Source: Mycolicibacterium chitae
GTDB taxonomy: Bacteria > Actinomycetota > Actinomycetes > Mycobacteriales > Mycobacteriaceae
DNA length: 64,000 nt
Direction: 5' to 3'
NCBI RefSeq assembly: GCF_900637205.1
Contig: NZ_LR134355.1
Span: forward strand, 682,001 to 746,000
Shown here: positions 1 through 9,182 of the stretch, piece after piece
Layout of the letters: every line of letters begins with the position of its first letter
How positions within the stretch are numbered: position 1 is the first letter of the stretch
Program-made: the position numbers and the translations under genes
Notes under the pieces: model-generated
Database searches by the model: none
The model's input: the letters and a program-made list of their open reading frames with translations, nothing else
What the model was told of the DNA's origin: nothing

Positions 1-1
1 C

Positions 2-1018
2 GGCGAGTTCGAGTTCGGCGCATCGGCGGTGATCGTCACCAGCGGCGGCATCGGCGGCAACCCGGAGCTGGTCCGCAAAAACTGGCCCGCCAGCATGGGC
101 CGGGTCCCCGATCAGCTCCTCGCGGGCGTGCCCGCCCATGTCGACGGCCGGATGATCGGCATCACCGAGGCCGCCGGCGGCCGCGTCATCAACCGGGACC
201 GGATGTGGCACTACACCGAGGGCATCACCAACTACGACCCGATCTGGCCCGATCACGGCATCCGGATCCTGCCCGGGCCGTCGTCGCTGTGGCTGGATGC
301 GACCGGCAAGCGGCTGCCCGGCCCGCTGTATCCCGGCTTCGACACCCTCGGCACGCTCGAATACATCGCCCGCTCGGGACACGACTACACCTGGTTCATC
401 CTGAACGCTCGCATCATCGAGAAGGAGTTCGGCCTCTCCGGTCAGGAGCAGAACCCCGATCTGACCGGACGCAGTGTGCGGCAGGTGCTTTCGCGGGTAC
501 GCCCGGGCGCGCCGGGACCGGTGCAGGCGTTCGTGGACCGCGGGGTGGACTTCGTGCAGGCGGCCACCCTGCCCGAGCTGGTGGCGGCCATGAACACGCT
601 GCCGGACGTGGCGGCCCTCGATTACGCCACCGTGGAGGCCGAGGTGACCGCTCGCGACCGCGAGGTGGTCAACGCCTACAGCAAGGACGGGCAGATCACC
701 GCGATCCGCGGGGCGCGGGCCTACCTGCCCGACCGGGTGGCGCGGGTGGTGGCCCCGCACCGGCTGACCGACCCGAAGGCCGGCCCGATGATCGCCGTCA
801 AGCTGCACATCCTGACCCGAAAGACGTTGGGCGGCCTGGAGACCGACCTGGATTCGCGGGTGTTGACCGCCGACGGGACACCGTTGCCGGGACTGTACGC
901 GGCCGGCGAGGTCGCCGGGTTCGGCGGCGGCGGGGTGCACGGCTACCGCGCGCTGGAGGGCACCTTCCTGGGCGGCTGCATCTTCTCCGGCCGGACCGCC
1001 GGGCGCGCCGCGGGCTGA
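2..1018 (+). CDS. FAD-binding dehydrogenase, C-terminal part (KstD/fumarate reductase-like)
   Basis: The reading frame is open from the window edge, so the 5' part with the FAD-binding GxGxxG motif lies outside. The visible 338 codons end in the typical flavoprotein C-terminal FAD motif, GLYAAGEVAGFGGGGVHG followed by ALEGTFLGGCIFSGRTAG, as in 3-ketosteroid-dehydrogenase and fumarate-reductase-like enzymes. By recalled gene order it matches M. tuberculosis Rv0785, which sits just before the purS-purQ block. The substrate is unknown; a steroid or polycyclic ketone is only a family-based guess. The gene converges on a cytochrome P450 gene only 1 nt away. Confidence 0.85.
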   Translation, partial: GEFEFGASAVIVTSGGIGGNPELVRKNWPASMGRVPDQLLAGVPAHVDGRMIGITEAAGGRVINRDRMWHYTEGITNYDPIWPDHGIRILPGPSSLWLDATGKRLPGPLYPGFDTLGTLEYIARSGHDYTWFILNARIIEKEFGLSGQEQNPDLTGRSVRQVLSRVRPGAPGPVQAFVDRGVDFVQAATLPELVAAMNTLPDVAALDYATVEAEVTARDREVVNAYSKDGQITAIRGARAYLPDRVARVVAPHRLTDPKAGPMIAVKLHILTRKTLGGLETDLDSRVLTADGTPLPGLYAAGEVAGFGGGGVHGYRALEGTFLGGCIFSGRTAGRAAG

Positions 1019-1019
1019 A

Positions 1020-2225
1020 TCAGAACGTGATGCGCAGGTGCTCCCAGCCGCGCACCGTCGAGGTCGGGGCCAGGCGCGCGGTGTCGTAGTCGATGCCCCA
1101 TTCCGGCCAGCGGTTCAGCAGCTCGTCGAGGGCGACGCGGCCCTCCAGGCGCGCGAGATTGGCCCCCAGGCAGTAGTGCAACCCCTTGCCGAAGGTCAGG
1201 TGGCTGATGTTGCCGCGGTGGATGTTGTAGGTGTCCGGGTCGCCGAAGCGCCGGGGGTCCCGGTTGGCGGCGCCGAACAGCAGCAGCATGGCGCTGCCGG
1301 CGGGCACCGTGGTGCCGTAACACTCGAAATCGCGTGCCAGATACCGCGCGACGTGCGGGCCGGTGGGTTCGAAGCGCAGGGTCTCGTCGATGGTGGCGCC
1401 CAGCAGGCTGCGGTCGGCGGCCACCTGGCGGCGCTGCTCGGGATGCTCGGCGAGCACCTTGGCCAACCAGCCGATGAGCCGGCCGGTGGTCTCGTTGCCG
1501 GCGCCGGCGACCACCTGGGTGTAGTGCAGCACCTCCTTGCGGTGCAGCTTGCGGTGCTCGCCGTGCTCGTCGGTGAACTCGACATTCAGCAGCGCGGTCA
1601 TCAGGTCGTCGGACGGGTTCTGGGCGCGCCACTCGACGTAGTCGCTGTAGATCCGGCCGTCGGCGATGCGGTCGGCGCGGGCGACCTTCATGGGCGCGCC
1701 CGGCTTGGTCCGCAGGTTGGCGTCGTTGGCGTCGCGCACCGAAACCTGTTCGGACTCCGGGATTCCCAGCAGCATGCCGATGACCCGCATGGGCATCATG
1801 GCGGCCAGTTCGGCGATGATGTCGAACCCGTCGGCCCCGACGTGCGGGTCCAGGCACTTGATGCAGTACTGCCGGATCTGGTCCTCGATGGCCGCCATCC
1901 GGCGCGGGGTGAACACCCGCGACATCAACCCGCGCAGCATGGTGTGGACGGGTGGGTCCTCGAACATCATCACGCCCTTGGGCATGTCGAAGTCCGACTG
2001 GATCAACTCGAGGATGTCGCTGCGCGAGTTGGAGAACGTCTCCCAGTTCGTCAGGGCCTTGTCCACATCGGAATGCCTTGACAGCGCCCAGAAGTCGTAG
2101 CGCTCGTTGTAGTAGATGGGCGCCTCTTCGCGCAGCCGCGCGTACACCGGGTACGGGTCGGCGACAATGCCGACGTCGTAGGGGTCGTAGTACACCGCCG
2201 CGTCGGTGGCCGTGTCCGTGCTCAT
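1020..2225 (-). CDS. Cytochrome P450 monooxygenase
   Basis: A complete bacterial class I P450 of 401 aa. The I-helix oxygen-binding motif AGNETT is near residues 242-247, the K-helix ExxR is E281-R284 (ETLR), and the heme-cysteine loop FGKGLHYCLG puts the Cys ligand at about residue 352. I chose ATG at 2225 because GGACGGAG lies 7 nt upstream; the in-frame GTG at 2243 overlaps that ribosome site. It needs ferredoxin and reductase partners, which are not encoded nearby. The substrate is not predictable; the neighbouring flavoprotein hints at steroid or aromatic metabolism, but that is inference. Confidence 0.93.
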   Translation of the reverse strand: MSTDTATDAAVYYDPYDVGIVADPYPVYARLREEAPIYYNERYDFWALSRHSDVDKALTNWETFSNSRSDILELIQSDFDMPKGVMMFEDPPVHTMLRGLMSRVFTPRRMAAIEDQIRQYCIKCLDPHVGADGFDIIAELAAMMPMRVIGMLLGIPESEQVSVRDANDANLRTKPGAPMKVARADRIADGRIYSDYVEWRAQNPSDDLMTALLNVEFTDEHGEHRKLHRKEVLHYTQVVAGAGNETTGRLIGWLAKVLAEHPEQRRQVAADRSLLGATIDETLRFEPTGPHVARYLARDFECYGTTVPAGSAMLLLFGAANRDPRRFGDPDTYNIHRGNISHLTFGKGLHYCLGANLARLEGRVALDELLNRWPEWGIDYDTARLAPTSTVRGWEHLRITF

Positions 2226-2292
2226 CTGCGATCTCCGTCCCACACCGTCGTGCTGAGCGATCGCTCAAACAATAGTGCGGGTGCCCGCGTCA

Positions 2293-2940
2293 TCAGAGCG
2301 AAATGGCGCGTTCCTCGGGCAGCACCCGGAAGTCGGTCTCGGTCATCTCGGTCAGGCGCCCGTAGTAGATGCCGCGGGCGTTCGGGGCGATGATGCCCTG
2401 ATGGATGGGCACCGCGTGGGTGGGCGCGACGGCCCGCAGGAAGTCCACCGCCTCGGAGATCTTCATCCACGGCGCCGCGGCCGGGGTCGCGAGCACGTCG
2501 ACGGGTTCGTCGGGCACGAACAACGCGTCCCCAGGGTGCATCAGCCGGGCCGCGTGCTCGTCGTCGCCGACCAGGTAGGAAATGTTGTCGATCTCCGGCA
2601 GCTCCGGATGGATGATCGCGTGTCGCCCGCCCGCGCCGCGGATGCGCAGCCCGCCGACGGTCAACTCGTCGCCGACGTGCACCGCGCGCCAGTTGCCGCC
2701 GAGTTGCGCCGCGGTCTGCGGGTCGGCGTAGAGCGCCGCGTCCGGATTGGCCTCGACGAGCGCCGGGAGCCGCTCCGGATCGGCGTGGTCCGGGTGCTGA
2801 TGGGTGATGAGGATGGCCGACAGCCCGGTGATGCCCTCGAAACCGTGGGAGAAGGTGCCCGGGTCGAACAGCAGACTCGTCGGTTCGGTGCCGGGAAAGC
2901 TCGCGAGAAGGCAGGAATGCCCGAAGTGCGTCAGTTCCAT
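2293..2940 (-). CDS. Metallo-beta-lactamase-fold hydrolase
   Basis: A 215 aa single-domain protein of the metal-dependent hydrolase (UlaG/MBL-like) type. It starts MELTHFGHSCLL, has the metal-binding HxHxDH signature as THQHPDHAD near residues 70-80, and a later His-containing VPIHQG loop. ATG 2940 aligns with the usual family start; an upstream TTG-like extension to 2961 has no ribosome site. It probably acts in the cytoplasm on a phosphodiester, lactone or similar ester. Substrate unknown. It is divergent from the secreted-protein gene starting at 2981. Confidence 0.85.
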   Translation of the reverse strand: MELTHFGHSCLLASFPGTEPTSLLFDPGTFSHGFEGITGLSAILITHQHPDHADPERLPALVEANPDAALYADPQTAAQLGGNWRAVHVGDELTVGGLRIRGAGGRHAIIHPELPEIDNISYLVGDDEHAARLMHPGDALFVPDEPVDVLATPAAAPWMKISEAVDFLRAVAPTHAVPIHQGIIAPNARGIYYGRLTEMTETDFRVLPEERAISL

Positions 2941-2980
2941 GCTTACGATTGTGCAGCGCATACCGGCCCGGGGAGGTTAA

Positions 2981-3652
2981 GTGCTTCGAGTCATGCTGGC
3001 GGGAGTACTGGTCGGGGTGGCCGCGGTGGTGACGCCGCCCGCGGCCGCCGAACCGCAGACCTGCCCTCCCACCTGCGATGAGATCCCCGACACAGCGTGG
3101 CCCGAGCCCTGGTCGCTCCCGCTGAACAGTCGCTACCACTGGCCGCGGCTGGCCGACGTGGCCCAGCCGGCCCCGCAGAGCCGATTCAAGTTCGAGGAAC
3201 TGTGCCGAACCCCGCGCCAGCGCGACGACCCGCGGGACTACGCGGTGGCCGCCAAGGCCGTCGTCGCCCACCCGGACGGGCAGTGGCAGCTCCAAGCCCA
3301 GGTGCTGCACTGGCGGGGTCAGACCTGGCACAGCGGCGACGTGGCGAACCAAGTGTTCGTCGCCGCAGTGGCCGCGCTGGAAGCGTGTCAGGTGACCGCC
3401 CCGGAATTCTCCCCGTCGATCACCACCGCGCAGATCGACCGGATGGCCGCGGTGATCAGCGGCCCGCAGGTGGTGCACCAATATCTGGTGGTCAACCCGG
3501 CCAACGCCTCGATCGCCGAGTTGGTGCTGTGGACCACTCCGGGCGCGGACGGGGTGCCGCTGGTGCGCTGGCCGATGGTGCCCGACGAGCGTGTGCTCGA
3601 GGCCATCGACGCCCCGCTGTGCGGGGCCTACCTGGGCTCGTGTGGGTCTTGA
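2981..3652 (+). CDS. Conserved secreted protein
   Basis: A 223 aa protein with an N-terminal signal peptide (hydrophobic LAGVLVGVAAVVTPPAAA, cleavage likely after AAA near residue 23), then a short Cys-containing segment (TCPPTCDEIP). Further Cys residues occur at about 73, 133 and near the C-terminus, consistent with extracytoplasmic disulfides. GGGGAGG lies 4 nt before the GTG start. No enzymatic motif is recognised. In M. tuberculosis a protein of unknown function (Rv0787) occupies this place before purS; orthology was not tested. The IS607-type remnant begins just downstream. Confidence 0.75.
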   Translation: MLRVMLAGVLVGVAAVVTPPAAAEPQTCPPTCDEIPDTAWPEPWSLPLNSRYHWPRLADVAQPAPQSRFKFEELCRTPRQRDDPRDYAVAAKAVVAHPDGQWQLQAQVLHWRGQTWHSGDVANQVFVAAVAALEACQVTAPEFSPSITTAQIDRMAAVISGPQVVHQYLVVNPANASIAELVLWTTPGADGVPLVRWPMVPDERVLEAIDAPLCGAYLGSCGS

Positions 3653-3685
3653 ACTGTTCGGTGATATGTGGATAAACGCCATCGA

Positions 3686-4269
3686 GTGTGTGTTTCTTTG
3701 AGTGTGTGGGCGTGCACGCGGGGTGTGCATCCGCAGCCTGGGTATCGGTGGTTGCGTGGGGGCCGGATGCCGGTGCCGGCTCGCCGTTTGGGCTCGGGGG
3801 CGCGATTTGGGTTGGTGTGGTTGAGGTGTCGACTGCTGGGCGGGTGGTGGTGTAGGCACGGGTGTCGTCGCATGTTCAGCAGCGGATCTGGACCGGCAGG
3901 TCGCGCGCCTGATCCGCTGAGCTACCGATAACGGGCACGTGGTGGGGCGAGGTGGTGACCGAGGTCGGGTCCGGGCTGGACGGGAAATGTCCGAAGATGC
4001 GGCGGATTTTGTCTGACCTGTCTGCGAGTGTGGTGGTTGTGGAGCATCGTGGCCGGCTGGCGCGCTTCGGGGTCGAACATCTGGAGGCGGCCCTGTCGGC
4101 GCAGGGGCGTCGCATCGTGGTGACCGACCGGGGTAAGGCAGAAGACGATCTGGTCGGGGCCATGATCGAGGTGCTGCCCTCGATGTGCGCGCGCCTGTTC
4201 GGCCGTCGTGGCGCGGGGAATCGGGCGATGTGGGCGGTCACCGCCACGGGGCAGTCCGAGGGGCTGTGA
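3686..4269 (+). pseudogene. tnpA: IS607 serine recombinase tnpA, degenerate
   Basis: Three frames together read as one IS607 TnpA. Frame 1 from 3686 gives the MerR-like helix-turn-helix piece (GVHPQPGYRWLRGGRMPVPARR). A second frame reads VVV-stop-ARVSSHVQQR with TAG at 3853-3855, where TnpA proteins have VVYARVSS including the catalytic Ser. A third reads DLDRQVARLIR, then TGA at 3918-3920 where Trp is expected. From about 3952 the frame is open again (VTEVGSGLDG, VVVEHRGRLARFG, SMCARLFGRRGAGNRAM). At least two nonsense changes and two frameshifts inactivate it. Its end overlaps tnpB as TGATG. Confidence 0.85.
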
Positions 4270-5687
4270 TGGCGGGGAAGTTCGAGGTGCCCGACGGGTG
4301 GGTGTTACAGGCGTATCAGTACGCGATCGACCCGACCCAGGCGCAGGCTGCTGCGATGGAATCGCACGCGGGCGGGGCGCGGTTCGCCTACAACACGATG
4401 TTGCGGGCGGTGAAAGCCAATCTGGATCAGCGCGAGGCTGAGAGGTCCTACGGGATCACCAAGGCTGATCTCACGCCGACACTGCCGTGGTCGTTTCAGT
4501 CGTTGCGCAACGACTTCAACAAGCGCAAACACCGGGTGGCGGTCCGCGAGGACGGGACGCCATGGTGGGGTGAGAACTCGAAAGAGGCGTACGCCAACGC
4601 GGTCAAGAACCTGTCGGTGGCGTTGAAGAACTGGGAAGACTCCCGTAGGGGTGCACGTAGCGGCCCGCGGATGGGGTTCCCGTCGTTCAAGTCGAAGCGT
4701 TCGACCAGGTCGTTCGCGTTCACCACCGGCGGGATCCGCGTCGAGGCGGACCGCCACCACGTGAGCTTGCCGAGAATCGGCACCGTGCGCGTGCACGAAT
4801 CCACCCGCAAACTCGCGCGTCGCCTGGAGCAAGGTACTGCGCGGATCCTCAGGGCCACGGTGCGGTTCGAGCGTGGGGGTTGGCGGGTCAGTTTCACGGT
4901 CGTGGTGAAACGCGGCGTTGGCCGTCGCGCTCATACCAAACGCCTTGCCCCTGTGGTCGGTGTCGATCTCGGTGTCAAAGACCTGATCGTCGCGGCCACA
5001 CCAGAGGGTCAGGAGGTATTGCGGGTCCGCGCACCGAAAGAACTCCAGCGAGCCAGTCGCAAGGTGCGGGCGCTGCAGCGTAAGGCCGCTCGCCAGCAGG
5101 GGCGGTGGGACGCGGTGGCTAAGGCTGAGCAAGAGCCGTCGAACGGGTGGTTGCGCACACAGCAGAGCATTGCCAAACAGCATGTGAGGGTGGCGAACCT
5201 GCGCCGCGACCGGCTGCACAAGCTGACCACCCTGCTCGCCCAGGGATTCGACGTGATCGGCACCGAGACGCTCGCGGTGAAGAACATGATGGCCTCCGGT
5301 GGGGCACGCAAGCGCGGTTTGAACCGTGCGATCGCTGATGCCGGCCTGGGCGCGTTCCTCCGCCAGATCGACTACAAGACATCCTGGTATGGCTCGGTGC
5401 GGGTGCGGGCCGACAGGTGGTATCCCAGCTCGAAGACATGTTCTGGCTGCGGTTCGGTGAAAGCCAAGCTGAGCCTGTCAGAACGTCGCTACGTCTGCGA
5501 CTGCGGGTTGGTCATCGACCGTGATCTCAACGCTGCGATCAACCTCGCGCGCTATGCGCGCTCGGAGCAGAGTGCCTGCTTCGCTAATGGTGGAGCCGAC
5601 CGTAAGACGACCGCCCCGGCGGCGCTGGTGGCAGTGAAGCCTGAATCCAGCAATGGAAGCGCCTCACCGCAAGGCGAGGCTGCCTGA
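4269..5687 (+). CDS. tnpB: TnpB, RNA-guided nuclease of IS607-type element
   Basis: An intact 472 aa TnpB, the ancestor family of Cas12. RuvC residues are D233 (GVDLGVKDL), E333 ([10 protein letters not shown]) and D419 ([11 protein letters not shown]). The zinc ribbon between the last two has CSGC (391-394) but a second knuckle of CDC (410-412), one residue shorter than the usual CxxC. In known systems TnpB, guided by an omega-RNA from the element's right end, cleaves DNA at the empty donor site and helps element retention. ATG 4269 overlaps the tnpA stop and matches the expected N-terminus. Its intactness next to a dead tnpA is notable. Confidence 0.92.
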   Translation: MAGKFEVPDGWVLQAYQYAIDPTQAQAAAMESHAGGARFAYNTMLRAVKANLDQREAERSYGITKADLTPTLPWSFQSLRNDFNKRKHRVAVREDGTPWWGENSKEAYANAVKNLSVALKNWEDSRRGARSGPRMGFPSFKSKRSTRSFAFTTGGIRVEADRHHVSLPRIGTVRVHESTRKLARRLEQGTARILRATVRFERGGWRVSFTVVVKRGVGRRAHTKRLAPVVGVDLGVKDLIVAATPEGQEVLRVRAPKELQRASRKVRALQRKAARQQGRWDAVAKAEQEPSNGWLRTQQSIAKQHVRVANLRRDRLHKLTTLLAQGFDVIGTETLAVKNMMASGGARKRGLNRAIADAGLGAFLRQIDYKTSWYGSVRVRADRWYPSSKTCSGCGSVKAKLSLSERRYVCDCGLVIDRDLNAAINLARYARSEQSACFANGGADRKTTAPAALVAVKPESSNGSASPQGEAA

Positions 5688-5733
5688 TGGACGAGCACAC
5701 TCACGTTTACTCACCAGAAGGCAACGGTAGAGT
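5660..5733 (+). ncRNA. Possible omega-RNA 3' region of TnpB
   Basis: TnpB guide RNAs normally overlap the 3' end of tnpB and end at the right end of the element. Here the last codons form a hairpin, CGCCT/AGGCG at 5660-5676 with a 7-nt loop. The position is right, but the RNA end and guide cannot be fixed from sequence alone, and the stretch merges into the purS promoter. Confidence 0.3.
5706..5733 (+). promoter_or_regulatory. purS-purQ promoter
   Basis: TTTACT at 5706-5711 and TAGAGT at 5728-5733 are separated by 16 nt, a reasonable housekeeping-sigma promoter. It lies just after tnpB, so the insertion has left the purine operon with its own promoter. Confidence 0.5.
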
Positions 5734-5771
5734 TGAGCCGTTCTCCAACCCCAATGAACAAGGAGTCGCGC

Positions 5772-6011
5772 GTGGCGCGGGTGGTTGTGCACGTCATGCC
5801 CAAGGCCGAGATTCTCGACCCGCAGGGCCAGGCCATTGTCGGAGCCCTCGGTCGGCTCGGCCACGCCGGGGTGTCGGATGTCCGGCAGGGCAAGCGTTTC
5901 GAGCTCGAGGTCGACGACAGCATCGACGACGACACGCTGGCCCAGATCGCCGAGTCGCTGCTGGCCAACACCGTGATCGAGGACTGGTCGATCAGCCGGG
6001 AGCCGCAGTGA
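5772..6011 (+). CDS. purS: Phosphoribosylformylglycinamidine synthase subunit PurS
   Basis: A 79 aa small subunit that bridges PurL and PurQ in the three-part FGAM synthase of Gram-positive bacteria (fourth step of de novo purine synthesis). [19 protein letters not shown] and the following [16 protein letters not shown] match PurS very closely. GTG 5772 has AAGGAG 7 nt upstream and gives the normal length; a longer frame to 5733 would run into the promoter. The stop overlaps the purQ start (GTGA). Confidence 0.96.
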   Translation: MARVVVHVMPKAEILDPQGQAIVGALGRLGHAGVSDVRQGKRFELEVDDSIDDDTLAQIAESLLANTVIEDWSISREPQ

Positions 6012-6688
6012 CCGCGCGGGTGGGAGTCATCACCTTCCCCGGCACCCTCGACGACGTCGACGCCGCGCGGGCGGTGCGGGCCGTGGGCGCCGAGTCGGTG
6101 AGCCTGTGGCACGCCGACGCCGACCTCAAGGGCGTCGACGCGGTGATCGTGCCCGGCGGCTTCTCCTACGGCGACTACCTGCGCGCCGGGGCCATCGCGC
6201 GGTTCGCGCCGGTGCTCGGCGAGGTGGTCGCGGCCGCCGAAGGCGGGATGCCGGTGCTGGGCATCTGCAACGGCTTCCAGGTGCTCTGCGAATCCGGTCT
6301 GCTGCCCGGCGCGCTGACCCGCAACATCGGCCTGCACTTCATCTGCCGCGACGTGTGGCTGCGGGTGGACGCGACGAACACGGCCTGGAGCACCCGCTAC
6401 GAACCGGGCGCCGAGATCCTGGTGCCGTTGAAGTCGGGCGAGGGCCGCTACGTGGCCAGCGACGCCGTGCTCGACGAGCTCGAGGGCGAGGGCCGCGTGG
6501 TGTTCCGCTACGTGGAGAACCTCAACGGCTCCCAGCGTGACATCGCCGGGATCGCCTCGGCCAACGGCCGGGTGGTGGGGCTGATGCCGCACCCCGAGCA
6601 CGCCACCGAGGCGCTGACCGGCCCGTCCGACGACGGCCTGGGCATGTTCTACTCGGCGCTGGACTCGGTGCTCGCCGCCACGGGCTGA
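6008..6688 (+). CDS. purQ: Phosphoribosylformylglycinamidine synthase, glutaminase subunit PurQ
   Basis: A 226 aa class I glutamine amidotransferase that supplies ammonia to PurL. The nucleophile Cys is in [11 protein letters not shown], the oxyanion region is [14 protein letters not shown], and the catalytic His/Glu are in MPHPEHA near the C-terminus. It starts with GTG overlapping the purS stop, so the two are translationally coupled. Unlike some bacteria, purL is not next in the operon but 2.5 kb downstream. Confidence 0.97.
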   Translation: MTARVGVITFPGTLDDVDAARAVRAVGAESVSLWHADADLKGVDAVIVPGGFSYGDYLRAGAIARFAPVLGEVVAAAEGGMPVLGICNGFQVLCESGLLPGALTRNIGLHFICRDVWLRVDATNTAWSTRYEPGAEILVPLKSGEGRYVASDAVLDELEGEGRVVFRYVENLNGSQRDIAGIASANGRVVGLMPHPEHATEALTGPSDDGLGMFYSALDSVLAATG

Positions 6689-6732
6689 CACCCCGGAGCC
6701 CCGCCGCCGCGCGCAGCGGCGAAGATGGAGGC

Positions 6733-7995
6733 ATGTCCGCCAGCGCCCAAGGGCTTTGTGAGTTCATCGACGCCTCGCCGTCGCCGTTCCACCTCTGCGC
6801 CACCGCCGCCGCCCGGCTGACCGCCGCCGGGTACACCGAGCTGGCCGAGGCCGACGCCTGGCCGGCGGCGGGCCGCTTCTTCACCGTGCGGGCCGGATCG
6901 CTGGTGGCGTGGGACAGCTCCGGGGCCCCTGACCGTCCGTTCCGGGTGATCGGCGGCCACACCGACAGCCCGAATCTGCGGGTGAAGCAGAACCCCGATC
7001 GGGTGGTCGCGGGCTGGCGGGTGGTCGCGCTGCAGCCCTACGGCGGCGTCTGGCTCAACTCCTGGCTGGACCGCGATCTGGGGATCAGCGGACGGCTGTC
7101 GGTGCGCGCCGGCGCCAGCATCGAGCACCCGCTGGTGCGCATCGACGACCCGGTGCTCCGGGTGCCGCAGCTGGCGATCCACCTCGCCGAGGACCGCGCC
7201 GCCCTGAAGCTGGACCCGCAGCGCCACGTCAACGGGGTGTGGGCGCTCGGCGACGCGCCGGCCTCGTTCGTCGGCTTCGTCGCCGAGCACGCCGGGGTCG
7301 ACGCGGCGGACGTGCTGGGTTTCGACCTGATGACCCACGAACTCACCCCCGCCACGGTGTGGGGCGCCGACGGGGAGTTCCTCAGCGCGGCCCGGCTGGA
7401 CAACCAGGCGACCTGCTATGCGGGGCTGGAGGCCTTGCTGGATATCGGCGCCGAGCCCGGCTCACACATTCCGGTGCTGGCCCTGTTCGATCACGAGGAG
7501 GTCGGTTCGACCTCCGATCACGGCGCGCAATCCGATCTGCTGGTGACCGTGCTGGAGCGCATCGTGCTGGCCGCCGGCGGCGGCCGCGAGGACTTCCTGC
7601 GGCGCACCGCGGCGTCGATGGTGGCCTCCGGCGACATGGCGCACGCCACCCATCCGAACTACGCCGACCGGCACGAGCCGGGGCACCCGATCGTCGTCAA
7701 CGGCGGCCCGGTGCTCAAGGTGCAGCCCAATCTGCGCTACGCCACCGACGGTCGCACCGCGGCCGCCTTCGAGTTGGCCTGCCGGCAGGCCGGGGTGCGG
7801 CTGCAGCGCTACGAGCACCGCGCCGATCTGCCGTGCGGTTCGACGATCGGCCCGATGACCTCCGCGCGCACGGGCATCCCCACCGTCGACGTGGGGGCCC
7901 CGCAGCTGGCCATGCACTCGGCGCGGGAGCTGATGGGCTCCCGGGATGTCGCCGCGTACACGGCCGCGCTGCGGGCCTTCCTCGTTCCGGGCTGA
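6733..7995 (+). CDS. pepC: M18 family metallo-aminopeptidase (PepC-type)
   Basis: 420 aa, matching aspartyl aminopeptidases that remove N-terminal acidic residues using two zinc ions. Metal and catalytic residues are seen in [12 protein letters not shown] (about 76-87), [10 protein letters not shown] (about 223-232), [14 protein letters not shown] (about 255-268) and the C-terminal [21 protein letters not shown] directly precedes ATG 6733. It corresponds by recalled position to M. tuberculosis Rv0800. It is probably cytosolic and works in peptide turnover. It converges on a lipoprotein gene with a 7-nt gap. Confidence 0.95.
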   Translation: MSASAQGLCEFIDASPSPFHLCATAAARLTAAGYTELAEADAWPAAGRFFTVRAGSLVAWDSSGAPDRPFRVIGGHTDSPNLRVKQNPDRVVAGWRVVALQPYGGVWLNSWLDRDLGISGRLSVRAGASIEHPLVRIDDPVLRVPQLAIHLAEDRAALKLDPQRHVNGVWALGDAPASFVGFVAEHAGVDAADVLGFDLMTHELTPATVWGADGEFLSAARLDNQATCYAGLEALLDIGAEPGSHIPVLALFDHEEVGSTSDHGAQSDLLVTVLERIVLAAGGGREDFLRRTAASMVASGDMAHATHPNYADRHEPGHPIVVNGGPVLKVQPNLRYATDGRTAAAFELACRQAGVRLQRYEHRADLPCGSTIGPMTSARTGIPTVDVGAPQLAMHSARELMGSRDVAAYTAALRAFLVPG

Positions 7996-8002
7996 CCCGG
8001 GG

Positions 8003-8620
8003 TTACTGACCCGGCGCGGGTGCCGGGGCCGGGGTCTCGGCGGGGGTCTCCGCCGGCGTCTCGGCGGCAGTGTCCTCGACCAGGACGGCCTGCTCGTCGC
8101 CCTCGGTCCAGGTGACGGTCCCGTTCTGGAACGTGGTCTGCTTCTGGCCCGCCTCGTTGGTGGTCTCGTCGCTGGTCGGGTAGCCCAGGTCGCCCTGCGA
8201 TCCGCCCAGTTCGTTCCACAGGTCGCGGATCTTGCCCCAGACCACGTAGGTGCCTTCCTCGGAGCTGATGATCACGCCGCCGTCGAACTGCTGGTAGACG
8301 CCGCCGTCCTCGTTGGTCTCCTGCGCCGCGATCGGTGCGCCCAGCGCGCCCTGCGCGGTGGCGTCGAGGCTCTCGAACTTCTCCAACAGGACCCCGGAGA
8401 CCACGTACTCGGTGCCGTCGGCGCCGGCGATGGTGGTCTCGGTTTCGGTGACCTCGACCTCGGTGGTCTCCTCGATTACCTCGGTCTCCTCGATGATCTC
8501 GGTCTCGGTGGTGGTGGCGGCGGTGTCGTCGGTGCTTTCGCTGGTGCAGCCGGCGCCCGCGAGAGCGAAGCCGAGGGCGAGGGCCGAAACGGCCGCGGTC
8601 TTCTTCGTTACGTTGCGCAT
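8003..8620 (-). CDS. Lipoprotein with LGFP repeats
   Basis: 205 aa. A signal peptide ends in lipobox LAGAGC (Cys about residue 25), followed by a Glu/Thr-rich low-complexity linker (repeats of TETE, EETE). Two LGFP-type repeats follow: GALGAPIAAQETNEDGGVYQQF and the repeat around GDLGYPTSDE with FQNGTVTW. The tail has tandem AETP repeats and ends APAPAPGQ. LGFP repeats occur in mycolic-acid bacteria and are thought to anchor proteins in the mycolate cell wall. I chose ATG 8620 because AAAAGGA sits 5 nt upstream, whereas ATG 8626 overlaps that site. Confidence 0.85.
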   Translation of the reverse strand: MRNVTKKTAAVSALALGFALAGAGCTSESTDDTAATTTETEIIEETEVIEETTEVEVTETETTIAGADGTEYVVSGVLLEKFESLDATAQGALGAPIAAQETNEDGGVYQQFDGGVIISSEEGTYVVWGKIRDLWNELGGSQGDLGYPTSDETTNEAGQKQTTFQNGTVTWTEGDEQAVLVEDTAAETPAETPAETPAPAPAPGQ

Positions 8621-8787
8621 GAGCATCCTTTTCGTATGTGAATTTGTAACGTGACGGGAACCTCACATTACGTACGAAGCGAAATGGTTACAGGTAATCG
8701 CTGATTGTGGTAGCGATTCGCCGCTGTTGCCCAACGGTCGGCGTAATCTCTGGCCGCTGTCGGAGACCGGCCGTAAAGTCACCGACC

Positions 8788-9129
8788 ATGGCGCTGCTTG
8801 TCGAAAACCTGACCATCGACACCCACGACCCGGACCGGTTGGCCGACTGGTGGGCCAGGGCGCTGGGCGCCGAGGCCGCGGCGCTGGTGCCGGGTGAGTT
8901 CGTCACCGTCGCGCTACCGGGCGGCCTGACTCTGGGCTTCCAACACGTCGACGATCCGACGCCGGGCAAGAACCGGCTGCACCTGGACTTCAAGGCCGAG
9001 GACGTCGAAACCGAGGTCGAGCGGTTGGTGTCGCTGGGGGCCACCGAGACCGCCCGGCACTCCTTCGGCGACGACTTCCGCTGGGTGGTCCTCGCCGACC
9101 CGGACGGCAACCTGTTCTGCGTCGGGTGA
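8788..9129 (+). CDS. Glyoxalase/VOC-like protein
   Basis: 113 aa single glyoxalase-bleomycin-resistance-like domain: LLVENLTIDTHDPDRLADWW at the start, KNRLHLDFKAEDVETEV in the middle, and LADPDGNLFCVG at the end. These are the two half-folds of a VOC module. Recalled context matches M. tuberculosis Rv0801, between pepC and purL. Substrate unknown. The ATG at 8788 gives the usual length; the open frame extending to 8707 has no extra homology. Confidence 0.85.
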   Translation: MALLVENLTIDTHDPDRLADWWARALGAEAAALVPGEFVTVALPGGLTLGFQHVDDPTPGKNRLHLDFKAEDVETEVERLVSLGATETARHSFGDDFRWVVLADPDGNLFCVG

Positions 9130-9170
9130 GCGCCGGTCGCGGCGAAGCGGGCGCGGCGGCGCGGGCTTAC

Positions 9171-9176
9171 TAGACT
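9171..9176 (+). promoter_or_regulatory. -10 hexamer of purL, leaderless start
   Basis: TAGACT lies 6 nt before GTG 9183. In mycobacteria a TANNNT hexamer at this distance usually marks a leaderless mRNA beginning at the start codon. Confidence 0.5.
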
Positions 9177-9182
9177 GTGGCC

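Larger units (their letters stand above)
3686..5700 (+). mobile_element. IS607-family insertion element, partly decayed (boundaries approximate)
   Basis: It contains remains of a serine-recombinase tnpA followed by an intact tnpB, the standard IS607 gene order. IS607 elements lack terminal inverted repeats and do not make target duplications, so the ends cannot be placed exactly. The left edge must lie after 3652; the right edge lies between the tnpB stop (5687) and the purS promoter (-35 near 5706). With tnpA broken the element should be unable to move by itself. Confidence 0.8.

Noticed and set aside
8641..8700. CRP-like site TGTGA...TCACG upstream of the LGFP lipoprotein
   Set aside because: The spacer is 8 nt instead of the 6 nt of mycobacterial CRP sites, so the match is weak.
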